Shown here: positions 48,027 to 59,044 of the stretch, piece after piece | Layout of the letters: each line of letters starts with the position of its first letter | Numbering within the stretch: position 1 is the first letter of the stretch | DNA from: Atkinsonella hypoxylon | Lineage: Eukaryota > Ascomycota > Sordariomycetes > Hypocreales > Clavicipitaceae | Length of the DNA stretch: 64,000 bases | Assembly: GCA_000729835.1 (NCBI GenBank) | Contig: JFHB01000061.1 | Location: 1-64,000, forward strand | Direction: 5' to 3' | Program-made: the position numbers and the translations under genes | The notes under the pieces: model-generated | Database searches by the model: none | Told to the model about the DNA's origin: nothing | The model's input: the letters and a program-made list of their open reading frames with translations, nothing else

Positions 48027-49317
48027 TAGATCATCGCGGATACCATTGACTTGCCGAGCGAAAGGATCCAGATCATGCACGTCGACAAGTTGACTGAGAC
48101 CCTGCTACCAATCAATATGCGGCTTGCCATGCGTGAAGCCCCTTATATCCATTCTATCGAAGAATATTACCGAAGAATACTACTAGATCACGTATGGGTG
48201 GGGGCACGACGACTGCCGGGACCTGACAGCGACGAATAGATTGTGGAACATGAGTAGTATCCAAGCCTAGAGTGGAAGTAGAGTGGGGCACCTCGACGAA
48301 GGTGTGGGAATCGTTCTGACTAAGGTTGCGCTTGTGCGGAGCCTGGATGCATAAAAGATCTTCAAGAAGGTCAACAATAAATTTAGGTTCTTCTAGTTAT
48401 CAAGAGCTGCTCGCTGTATTCCGTAAGCAAGGGCATTATTAGGAAGGGGTCCTAGTACTAGAATTAGTACCGTCCAATAGCGTAAAATATTGGTCAAATA
48501 CTTGCATGCTGCATGGTTCCCAATTCATTGCTGCATGTTTACATATATACTCGACAGCGACAACGACAGCGACAGCTGGAGTACGGAGCACGGAGTACTG
48601 GGAAGCAAAACTACCAGACTCGAGATGAATGGAACTGGTAAGAACTGGTAAGAACTGGCAAGCGCGCTAGAAGGCCGGCCGGACGGGTTTAGCCTCGACC
48701 CGCCAGCTGTCAACCCAGGTTTATTGAAGCGACCAGACGGCAACAGGTGGCCAAAATCCAAAATGCGGTCGACGCCGTGCGAGCTGTGCCAAGTCGCACC
48801 AGACCTTAATCTACTGCTGCGATGCGTCCGCCCAAGAGCCGGCCCTTTTTGCGCCTCGCTCCTTCCCACTACAGACAGCCCTTTAGTTTTTCAGTTTAAA
48901 AAACTGCATTCCTTCGCCTTTCGACTTTCTTTTAAGGTTTCCGACTTTCTTACGACTTCCTTACCCTTGGTTTTCCAGCCTCGAACTGGCCTGGCCCATT
49001 GATGACTTGTGAGCGACCCTGAGTGGATTTGTCATCGCTTTACATTATCCTACTTGTTCACAACTTGCAGCTCTGCGCGCCAGCGTGGATTGCTTGCTGG
49101 TCATCCTTTCTTCCATTTTCTTCTTCCCCGAGGCCTGTTCCGACAAAGACGCTGCATATACGGAGTACAGGGTCTTTGTGCCTGTCTTTCCCCGGTACAC
49201 CTATTCTCGTCCTCCAATCCTCCTTCTTTCCGGTGGCCCTCTCCCAGCTTCGTCTATCATTGTCTCCCAAGGTCAATTGAGTGCCATTATCAACTGTCTG
49301 CGCTCCCAGCAGACGCC
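46183..49317. other. Gene-free region rpl8 to MFS gene
   Basis: About 3.1 kb. No gene could be supported on either strand. It contains T-rich tracts at 47763-47808, a run of 30 A at 47995-48024, three exact TACTCCGTA/TACGGAGTA 9-mers (46619, 47362, 49159) and the 17-mer TACGGAGCACGGAGTAC at 48582-48598. The final ~400 bp is C/T-rich and is probably the promoter and leader of the downstream MFS gene. Confidence 0.6.
47995..48024. repeat. Poly-A tract, 30 nt
   Basis: Thirty consecutive A residues. It is not followed by a recognisable retroelement remnant upstream, so it is recorded only as a homopolymer. Confidence 0.9.
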
Positions 49318-51236
49318 ATGTCTTCTCATGGCGATGAGAAGGACAGGGATGCCCATGTCCGTCAGACTCTGTATTCGGCCTCAAGTGACAATGCGCCTAG
49401 CTTCCTGCCAAAGACTGCTGGTGCCCTCCACGTGGATGCCGCCTGGCAATTCCTCAATAACCATCGCGATGCAGCTGGTGTCGATGCTGTAAATCTGAAC
49501 GTATTGCGTCGCAAGATTGACTGGCATATTGTTCCTCTCATGTTTCTGTGTTACACCATGCAGTTCCTCGACAAGATTATTTTAAATGTGAGTAGTAAAG
49601 CTACAAGCCCATGAAAAAAAGTCGCCACTGGTGCTTCAGGCGCCGTCCATTCCAAAATTTGCAATTGTCACAAAGCAACCAGACATAACGTGGTCAAGCT
49701 GACATTAATTCTCAATTAGTATGCTGCTGTCATGGATATCAACAAAGATCTCAAGCTCACTGGCAACGATTTCTCTAATCTTGCCACTTTTCTCTTTGTT
49801 GGCTTGCTCTGCTTTGAAATTCCAAACAGTATGCATGCCGACACACCACAAGCTCCTTTGAGTTATAGTCATCTTGCTGACAAGCCATGTTCGAAATACA
49901 ACAGTTTATTTTCTCCAGATCTTCCCAGCAGCCAAGTGGCTCGGTGCCAACGTTGCTCTATGGGGTGTTGCTACTGCCTGCGGTGCTGCTGCTCACAACT
50001 ACCGGAGCTTGCTTGTCTCCCGCATCTGCCTTGGTCTATTTGAGGCTACTGTTGCACCATCACTGATGCTGATTAGCAGTCAATGGTACACTAAATCCGA
50101 ACAAGCTCCTCGCTTCTCTTTTTGGTATCTAGGTCTGGGTCTTGGTCAGATTATTGGTGGCCTCGTCTCCTTTGGCTTCCAGCATATGTCGCCTGGAGCT
50201 ACCCTCGCCGGATGGCAAACCATGTTTGTCTTTCTGGGATGCCTGACCGTCGTTTTCGGTCTCTGCACTTTTTTTTTTATTCCTGACACTCCCATGAAGG
50301 CAAAATGGCTTTCCGACACGGAGAAGGTGGCTCTCCTGAAGCACGTCAGCGTTAACCAGACAGGCATTCAGAGCCGCAAGTTTCGTTTCAAGGAAATCGT
50401 CGAGGCTCTGTTGGATCCTCAGATCTACCTGTTGCTCTTGTCTGTCATCTTACTCTCGGTCTCCAGTGGTGTTGTCACCACCTACTCGGCTACTCTAATC
50501 AAGAACATCCTCTCCGACGAGCCGCCAGCCTGGCTTCCTAAGAAAGCTGCTCTTATGAATATGCCTTCTGGGGTGGTCAGCATCTTCTTCACCTTGATGG
50601 TTGGCTACGGCATTCGCAAGAAGTCTCACCGATGGGCCTGGATCATTGCGTGTATCATCCCGGCGTGAGTGGACCCTGCGACATCTACGCCTTCTCACTG
50701 CCCGAAGAGCCAGGATTTCTAACTCCGTACTGACATGTTATTGCAGTATTCTCGGCGGTGCTCTCATGTCCTTCCTGCCGAAATCCAATGAAGCAGGCCT
50801 CCTCGCTGGTCTTTATTTGGTCAATGCCGTAGTTGCGCCTCTGCCCATTTACTACAACGTAAGTTGAAAGTTACCATCTCCCTATCCAAACAGAAAACTC
50901 ATATTCCATACGCAGTTAACCGTTGCCAACTGCGCTGGAGCAACGAAGCGCGCCTTTGCCACCGCTCTGGTTTCTGGGTCTTTTTCCATTGGCAACATCA
51001 TCGGGCCCCAGATGTTCCAGGCCCGCGATGCGCCCGACTTCCAGCCTGCGAAGCTTGCTGTCATGTGCACCCAGTCTGGGTGTGCCGTCACTACATTCTT
51101 GTTGTTTCTGTATTATGTCTGGGCCAACAAGCGCCGCCATGACCGAAGCAAGGAGACTGAGGAACAGTATCTGTCTTCCAGTGTCTGGGCTACTTTGACA
51201 GACAAGGAAAACAAGCATTTCCGATATAGCTACTAA
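49318..51236 (+). CDS. MFS transporter, Dal5/allantoate permease-type (anion:cation symporter family)
   Basis: Plasma-membrane major facilitator of the Dal5-like group, which in fungi takes up anionic small molecules such as allantoate, ureidosuccinate, nicotinate or pantothenate. Exons: 49318-49587, 49720-49828, 49905-50664, 50747-50858, 50916-51236; 523 residues, all introns GT-AG. About twelve hydrophobic segments are visible, beginning with IDWHIVPLMFLCYTMQFLDK, the family's usual TM1. Typical features are AAVMDINKDLKLTGNDFSNL, EIPNIYFLQIFPAAKW, VSRICLGLFEATVAPSLML, SQWYTKSEQAPRFSFWYLG and TKRAFATALVSGSFSIGNII. The N-terminal ~75 and C-terminal ~40 residues are hydrophilic and cytoplasmic. 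Substrate cannot be read from sequence; no neighbouring catabolic gene gives a hint. Confidence 0.92.
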
Positions 51237-52051
51237 AGATGAAGTGCTCTATGATTTCGTGACGTTAGGAAAGGATACCCACTACGCAGGGAATCAATCC
51301 TGCCAGTTGTTTTTCAATTTATTTTTCATGTCTGGCGCATGTGTTTTCAACGGGTAAAATAAAAGAAAAACTGGTGCAGATAGATATAATGAAAGCGTGC
51401 TTTTAGTTTTTCCATTCTGTAACTGAGAGCCATGTTGCCCATTTTGAGGCGGTGTCAAAGCGGTCTTCTGTATAGTTTATATATTGCAACTCATCTATCT
51501 CTCCTGGTGACAAACTACAATTGGGCCCTACGAGGGCAAACGTGCAGCCGCACCAAAGAGATGCCCGCCATTTTCGTTCTGATTTCTTCCCTGTGATGCG
51601 GAAGGGCTTGACTGTTCGTCTGCTCGGGCAATGCACACATTCAAGGCACATTCGCAGCTCTGCATGGATAGGGCATTATCAGTTTGAAGCTATATGCTTT
51701 ATAGTACGAAGTGGTTACGTTCTTCTACCACGTATGTAACCCGTCCATCGACAATCGTATGATGCTATGCAGACATATATGCGTTACCATTGGTAACTTG
51801 AAACATTTATCCAAATAGAGTCCAGCGATAGGGACCTCATGAGAATGGCGCCGACCCAAGCATGACTAACCAAAGGCAATTCTGGAGAACCTTCATATGT
51901 AATGACAAAGGAAAGTGAAGGATTTCTTATGGAAGAAAGGCGGAAAACAGGTAGATGGTTGACCGTAGAGGGTAGATGATCTGATGCCTCTCGCATGCGT
52001 AGTCAACCCTTGGCCCAAGATCATCGAGCGTACAAGGTACAGAGGCTGGAT
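51237..52051. other. Convergent intergenic region MFS / PEPCK
   Basis: About 815 bp of 3' flanking DNA of two convergent genes. An AATAAA-like word (51357-51362) lies about 120 bp after the MFS stop. No other feature was recognised. Confidence 0.65.
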
Positions 52052-54837
52052 TTACACGGCGGGGCCGGCCTTGACAACATCCTCAGTAGCCTCGCTCTCA
52101 TACTTTTTGAAGTTCTCGCGGAACAGTCTGCCCAGTTTGAGGACTTCGTTCTGGAAGCTCTCCGCGCCAGCGGTCCACGCCTTCTCAGGGTTGAGCAGGT
52201 CATCGGGCACATTAGGGCAGGTCTTCGGGACCTGGAGGTTGAAAACACCATACGTTTCGTACTCGACTTGGGCGAGCTTACCAGAGTGAATGGCGTCGAG
52301 AATAGCACGGGTGTACTTGAGGGGGCACCGCTTGCCACCGTGGGCAAAACCGGCACCCACCCAGCCGGTGTTGAGGAGCCAGGCGTTAGCGTTGTGCTGC
52401 TCAATCTTATCGGCAAGCATCTTGGCGTACCGCATGGGGTGCAGAGCAAGGAAGGGCTGAGCGAAGCAGCTGGAGAAGGTAGCCTGAGGCTCGGTGACAC
52501 CGTCCTCAGTGCCAGCCATCTTGGAAGTATAACCAGAGATGAAGTGGAACATGGTCTGGGAACGGTCCAGCTTAGAGATAGGAGGCAAGACACCCCGGGC
52601 GTCGCAAGTCAGCAAGATAATATTGCTAGGCATGTTCTCGGACAAGCAGGGGATCTTGGCGTTGCTGATGTACTCGATGGGATAGGCACATCGGGTGTTC
52701 TCAGTGAGGGTACAGTCATCATAGTCAACCTCACGAGTGTCAGGGTCGAAAACGACGTTCTCGAGAACAGAGCCATAGCGGATAGCGCCGTAGATATCGG
52801 GCTCCTTCTCGGCAGACAGGCCAATGCACTTGGCGTAGCAACCTCCCTCGATGTTGAAAACGCCGCGGTCGCTCCAGCAGTGCTCATCATCACCGATCAG
52901 AGCACGGTTGGGGTCTGCAGACAGAGTAGTCTTGCCCGTGCCTGACAGACCGAAAAAGAGGGTGACATCTCCATTCTTGCCCTCATTAGCAGAAGAGTGT
53001 AACGTCAGAACGTTGTGCTTGATGGGCATCTCGTAGAAGAGGACAGTGAAGACACCCTTCTTCATCTCTCCGGCGTATTCGGTACCCAGGATAACCATCT
53101 CCTTCTGAGAGAAATTGATAGCGACAGAAGTAGCAGAGGTCATACCCTCGGTGTAGCGGTTGGCGGGGAAAGAACCGGCATTATAGATGGTATAGTCTGG
53201 ATGAAAGTGCTCCAGCTCCTCACGAGGAGGGCGGATGAGCATGTTTCTCATGAAGAGAGCATGGTAGGCGCGGGCGCAAATAACACGGACGCGGATACGG
53301 TACTTCTCGTCCCAGCCAGCATAACCATCGACGACGTAGATACGGTTTCGCGTGTTGAGATAGTCGACTGCACGCTCTCGGTTGATTTTCCAGACCTACG
53401 ATGTGATGTCATGTTAGTGGCTTGCAGGCATTTGACGTGAATGCTAAACATGTAATCAAAAACTGGCCCGCTCGCTCCGCATAGGTCCGAGGTGGCACGG
53501 AGCAGTCCACACATGCAGCATGCTCCGGTCTGCTGTCGCGTGCCTTGACAATGGATACAGGGCTGCAGGATCGCTTCGGGTAGGATATGAACAGTCCAAT
53601 GACAAGAATCGGACAGTACCGGAGCGACTTGCACCAAGGACAGGTCCAGAAGACACGGGAACCGGATATCTCCGGAGGAACGCCGCTTAAGCTCGGTTGC
53701 AGCAAGTGGCATTTGTGGAGGAAAAGAAAACATTTAAGGAAAAGCATGTGCATGTGGGGCAAATGACGCCAATGAGACGAGCTGCATTTGCATCAGGCCG
53801 ATGCCAGGAGCATCCGCAATCCCCTGGCACCCTCGGGCGCTGGCGCCTTCAATCTCGGCCCATCGGAGGCAAGGCAAGGGAACGGAGAAACTCGCAGGGT
53901 AACGGTCGGGCATGTTGTGCAGCGGACAGTCTCCCTCTTTCCACTGGCTCGTGTTCCCGAAGAACGTCACGAGCGACGGCGATAAACGCCGGGTATGGGA
54001 TCCGAGCGACAGCAGAGAACGCATGCAAGCCAAAGCCCATGTCTCACTGCACATGCGCACATGCGCACAGCCACATGTCCGTGATATGCATGAAAGGGAA
54101 AAACCAATTGCGAAATAACTACGCTGGCGACTCACCTCAGTACTCATGGGCTTGTTGACAGGACCCCACCAGATATCGTCTTTTGATGAGGGCTCCTCCA
54201 CAATTCGTTTGTCGAGCGGTGAGCGGCCAGTCTTCTTGCCTGAGTAGGCAGTCAGAGCACCGCTGGAGGTGATGGCAGAACCTGTCTCGTAAACGAGAGC
54301 ATCTTCGTAGAGAGCGGCGACTGAAGGGTTGGGGATCTAAGTTCTGGTTAGTATTGGGCATGGTACAACGAGGGTCGCAAGGCAACATACAATGGCAACA
54401 CGGTCGTAGTCGATGTGGGCAGTCTCGTGCAATTCCTCCTCAAGTTCAGTGTGATGGTGATGTGGCCTTAGGGAACGAGTAGTGTTAGCGACGTCGTACA
54501 CAACTCGCTCCACCACAATAATTTGGTAAAATAAAAATCACGGCCAAGACTCACTGAACACCGCCAGGGTGCAAAGCAGTTTTGTTGACGTTATTGGAGA
54601 TCACTGTCGGGCACACGTCAGCCAAACAAAAGTTGAAAAAGAAGCAGTGTGCACTCATCAATGTGTAGATGGCATCGAGGGCATTGAGGGTATGTGGGAG
54701 CATGGAGGACGGGAGAAGAGGTAAACAAGAGACTCACTCTTGCGCAAATCAGCTCTGGATTCTTGTATTTTGAACCTTGGGCCTTTGACAGAAGGGTCGG
54801 TGTAAGGGGAACTAGTTCTGACGATGGGTTCCTTCAT
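52052..54837 (-). CDS. pck1: Phosphoenolpyruvate carboxykinase (ATP)
   Basis: Converts oxaloacetate plus ATP to phosphoenolpyruvate and CO2, the committed step of gluconeogenesis, in the cytosol. Exons (minus strand): 54837-54738, 54603-54555, 54466-54391, 54336-54136, 53395-52052; 589 residues. Splicing links exon 1 to MISNNVNKTALHPGG, then VQPHHHHTELEEELHETAHI, DYDRVAIIPNPSVAALYEDA, GALTAYSGKKTGRSPLDKRI, DDIWWGPVNKPMSTE and WKINRERAVDYLNTRNR. The P-loop-like kinase-1a GLSGTGKTT is at 291-299, followed by LIGDDEHCW (metal site) and GYTSKMAGTE. Exon 1 adds 33 residues (start MKEPIVRTSS) ahead of the part normally conserved, and the second Met codon is split A|TG by intron 1. Intron 4 is 740 nt (54135-53396), long for this genome. 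Expected regulation is carbon catabolite repression, but no site was verified. Confidence 0.95.
53396..54135 (-). other. Long intron 4 of the PEPCK gene
   Basis: 740 nt between clean GT-AG sites (donor GAG|GTGAGT, acceptor GTAG|GTC), about ten times the usual intron length here. It includes the tandem word ACATGCGCACATGCGCAC (54051-54068) and is GC-richer than intergenic DNA. Open frames on both strands cross it but none resembles a protein family. Confidence 0.8.
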
Positions 54838-54987
54838 CTTTATGTATTAATCGTGACGGCTGAGTTTCTGTGGGATCTCGGCTTGCACTGGGATCGCTAA
54901 GTGCCTGGTCGGAACAGAAACCAGACCAAGTGGGAAAGCAAGGGGGTGTGATCCGAGGGAAAACGACTTTGAACCGTCGTGTACGTA

Positions 54988-54988
<1 letters not shown>

Positions 54989-55024
<36 letters not shown>
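54989..55024. repeat. (TG)18 microsatellite upstream of PEPCK
   Basis: Thirty-six bases of perfect TG dinucleotide, about 150 bp upstream of the PEPCK start codon on the opposite strand. Confidence 0.97.
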
Positions 55025-55025
<1 letters not shown>

Positions 55026-57484
55026 AGGGAAAAGGGGGACAGGAAGAAGAGAAGTATTTGGGAGCTTTGTGTGCAAATGATAGCGGCAAGGTTGTAGCTT
55101 GTGACGCTTTGCGTCTCAGCTCGAATGCAATTCGTCTGGGCCAGGCACGAAAATCGATGGAAATTGTCGGGCAGTACTTGGGAGTACTCGACCCGGGGAC
55201 CCGGGGTGTGTGCAGGTATTTGCCACGAGAACGGAACGAAGGTAAATAAAGTATTATTGAATGAAAATATTGGGAATTCCGTATGAGAAAAATCGTGGGG
55301 GAAGAGTCGTGCGGTTAACTAGCGTGTGTGGTGCTTGCTGGTTTACGCGACGATGATGAGCCAGACGCCGTTGTGTGGAGCAAGCCCGGGGGGGGGGGAC
55401 GGGGGTTCCTGGGGGGCAAAAAGGGCTGCCCACGAATTTATACCGGAAGCAACTGGTTTTTAGGGTTTGGTGGGTTGCCGGCTGGTTGGTGGGGGACGGG
55501 GCAGTGGCGGCGGCGGCGGCCTACATAACTAGTTACCAGTTGACCTTTCTCTAGGAGTGGGGTGCTGCTGTGGACCGTGTGGATTGCTGCGAACGGGGCT
55601 GGGCTGCTATTGCGGGGAAGTTTCAGGCTGCCGAACTGGAGCAGGTGTGATGCTGACTGACTCTGATGATGGCGCTGAGTCCTGACGCAGGTACCTAAGA
55701 AGTCGGTACCCAATGCAAGGATAGCAATCTCGTGGGAGCTTTTTCTATTGTTTTAGATTTACAGATTAAGAGATCCAGCGTGCAGTACAGAGTATGTGGT
55801 AAAGGAAAGAGGTTCTAAGACTTGCTGTCGTCTCGACGAAAAGGTAAGTTGCTGCCTCAGGCAAGTAAAATACAGGGAAGGAACAATCGCGGGGCCATGA
55901 TGCAACTTGCAAGTAACTGACAGTGTCATGTCAAAAAGACTGTAGGTGAACAGGATGCTGAGCCATTTTAAAGCCTCACCGTCCCAGAAGGAAGGTCAAC
56001 CCATTCCATAGTCCATACACACTACGGAGCACGGAGTACAACGGTATTGATCCATATCCCACCGACAACAAAGAGCGTCGGTACCAGCCCTTCATCCACC
56101 TTCACCGGCCGCCGGAGGCAGGAGAATTTCGCCAGGGCCATCGGCATTGCGGGGGCCTTCACCTTTGCACTTTCCCGGCGGCACATATCATCACATCATA
56201 CGTCGTCATTTAGGCTGACGGCCGCGACAGTTTGATGAGCCGAAATGGCTGTGGCGACATAGGTACACCAGATCCTTCATCAGTTCTGGACATGACAATA
56301 CGTAAGACCTTTTTTTTTTTTTTTTTTGCTCGATCTTTGCGGCAGGCCACCAGCCAGCGGCAGGATGCGTGGTACTAGTCGATCTTTCTACGCCACATCT
56401 CGTGGGCGAACCTCTTACATCTCGACACACCATGTCCAGCACCAATAGTGCACACTTTATTTCCTCCTTGGCCCCTTCACATTAGGAATCTAGGTCTATC
56501 CTCCATTGCAGTATCAAGACAAATTGGCGTGCCTGAATGGAACGATAAGTCGTGACGGGATACCACAAGTATCGAGCCAAGTACGATACTTTCCACAGCG
56601 CCCAACTTCAACTCGGGCTTAGCCCGTCACTTCTAGTGGCTTTTATTTTATCTACACATTTTCTTCTAAAGGCTAAGCTAAGCTCATGCGTACATATACG
56701 TACATATGTGTACATGATACCACGAATGCTGATACATTCCCTTTCTCTTCACCCCAAGCAGTTCTCTTAGCCAGCAGCGAAATTCTGGTCGCATTCAAAG
56801 AGTGCACTGAGACATGCGCCGCCGCTCTTTACGTACAAAGTACGTCTGTACACTCGTCATTTCTGTAGTATCAGGTCGTATTGAGGAACCAGGTCGTTGA
56901 TAGTGCCGTCCATTTTACTCGCTGTACATGCCTTGCTTCCGGTATCATCCTAGATCGTCGGCGCTGAGACTCGTCTTGTCCAGGTGTGTCCGGGGGATGT
57001 TCTGTGCATTGGAGCCCACGCCCCCCTCTTCCCGCCCTCTAGGCCCTCGGGGCCCTTGTAATATGTGCGTAGCAGGTGCGTTTCCGTAGCAGAGATGTCT
57101 GGTGTTTATGGTTGAAACTTGGTGTCTTTTTGCCGCCTATGCTTGAGATCTAGGGGTCATCCGGTTTTTCTTTCCTTTTTTTGCCTCCTTCTTCTTCGTC
57201 GTCTTTTTTTTTCTTTTTTTGTGGATGTATGTGTGCACATTTGTTCATTCTTCTGAGAGTGAGGATATATGTTGCTACAGAATGAAAACCACCACCCGTC
57301 CATCAAACAGCTCAATGTATCAACATCAACATATCAACATCAACACATCAACAACATCCTTACAAGTCTAGCATCCGCCCGCCCTGCCTCCTGCATATCC
57401 GTCCCGCACCAGCCCGATCCCAGCCATGCCCCTTCCATCCAGGCACCAAAGCCCATCACATCAATCAACCCAAACGACACCAGC

Positions 57485-57520
57485 AAAAAAATAAAATAAA
57501 ATAAAATAAAATAAACTTTA
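57485..57520. repeat. AAAAT pentanucleotide repeat
   Basis: About six tandem copies of TAAAA within an A-rich run. Intergenic. Confidence 0.9.
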
Positions 57521-59044
57521 TCCTTGGGGTCTCGGCTCTACGGCACTTTCCCCAAGGGGCCCATGATTGGCCCTGTCAACGCGTCCAGATGGGCAATGCC
57601 CACCCTGTCGTTCCGACTTTGCCCGCGCATACAGTGACGCCACGGGACTACTTTCCCAAAGCTAGAACGTACAGTATGTACGGAATAGGGCCCTGAGATT
57701 TTTTTTTTCTTTTTTTTCTTTTTTTTTTTCGGTTTGTGCGCACGCGAGTTATATGGTGCATTTGGCCGGCCCTAAGCGCATCAAACTATGCACAACGGCA
57801 AGGTTCAGGCTGGGCACTTACTGCCTAGACCAGATCCGGTAACTCGGTTTTTTTTTTTTGAAAAAAAAAAATCTCCCGCAGAAACATCGACAGCTCTTTC
57901 ACGAGGCAACGAGCGCTAGATCTCCTCTTCTTACGGTTCAAACTCCCCATTCACCGCCGTATTCTCAAGTTACACATCCGTGGGTTGTTCTAAAAACGGA
58001 GGAATCAAACAAGTTTGGATCTACCAACTTGGTAAACACATGCAAAGTTTCCCATCCGTATCCATTCGAAATAAATTCACAACCCGGTCCCCATCCCACG
58101 CGACACCCCTCAAACCGGCCGGCATCCACTTTTCTTCCTGCCCGGCTAGGGTGCCAAAAACCATGCCTGAAAGACGCAATTCTCTCTCTTTTCCACGTGA
58201 AGAAAATACCCCTACCTCCGTAAGATTGCGCGACAGAGGGCCCGCCTCCGATTCATTTTCGTGCCTCCTTTCCGGGAACGTTGCCCGATGGTACCCTGCT
58301 TGTTTTTTTCCCCGCCGGAAGTGGCTGTTTTTGATGCACGTCACGATGCTGGATTTGTGTGGCATTGCACATGCTCTTGGTGTCGTACCTTGGGTGATCT
58401 GCAGTGCATAGCTTGTTTAGTTTTATTACATGTCGGCTCTTGTGCTTATGCTGGATGATACCTTGCCTACAGTCCCGTGTCCTTCCGATCTCTTTGCCTT
58501 ACCGCATGTACCTCAACTATGTGCCAAGTCAATACTGCTCCTTGCGCTAATTTCCTCATGGTTCATTGGCAGCTCGGTGTTTTCGTGTTTCAACTTTGGC
58601 TTTCCTGGCTGCGTTTCTCATGCGTCTGCTATCGACTTTGTCATCTTTTCAGCGTTCATCTACCCATGACTTTATCGTATGCTATCTACGGAATCCCACT
58701 CATCCACTTGGACCCTATCTTGAAAACCCACTTTTTTTACCCCATCTTTTTTGTAGCGGCTTCACTCCTCGAGCCGGCTTTCTTTCGCAAATGCGACAGC
58801 CCCGTCCGTAGATCGAACATCGGACTGCAGCCAGTCAAACATATTTACTCGCATGCTTTTCTCGCTCTCTATCGACTGTTTTCAATTCAACACCGTTCCT
58901 GCTCTCCTAGCGCGTCCACCTTGTCGACTTCAGATAGCACCCCTCCCATGTATATGTATATCATGGATCAATCATGTGCAGCTTATACAGCATGTTCTGG
59001 CATCATCTCATCATTCACCCAAACTAACCTTAGGGTTGTTGAGC

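Larger units (their letters stand above)
54838..59044. other. Large gene-free region PEPCK to eRF3
   Basis: About 4.2 kb without a supportable gene. The left end is the PEPCK promoter, with a (TG)18 run at 54989-55024. Also present are a G run (55387-55398), a T run (56310-56327), the 17-mer TACGGAGCACGGAGTAC (56023-56039), an AAAAT pentamer repeat (57485-57520), several T/A homopolymers (57700-57870) and short open frames (58430-59104) with hydrophobic but unrecognisable translations. The right end is the eRF3 3' region. Confidence 0.6.

Noticed and set aside
49009..49614. 201-codon plus-strand frame overlapping the MFS 5' end
   Set aside because: Its 3' half is the true MFS exon 1; the upstream part is a C/T-rich leader, and the family-like start MSSHGDEKD is at 49318.
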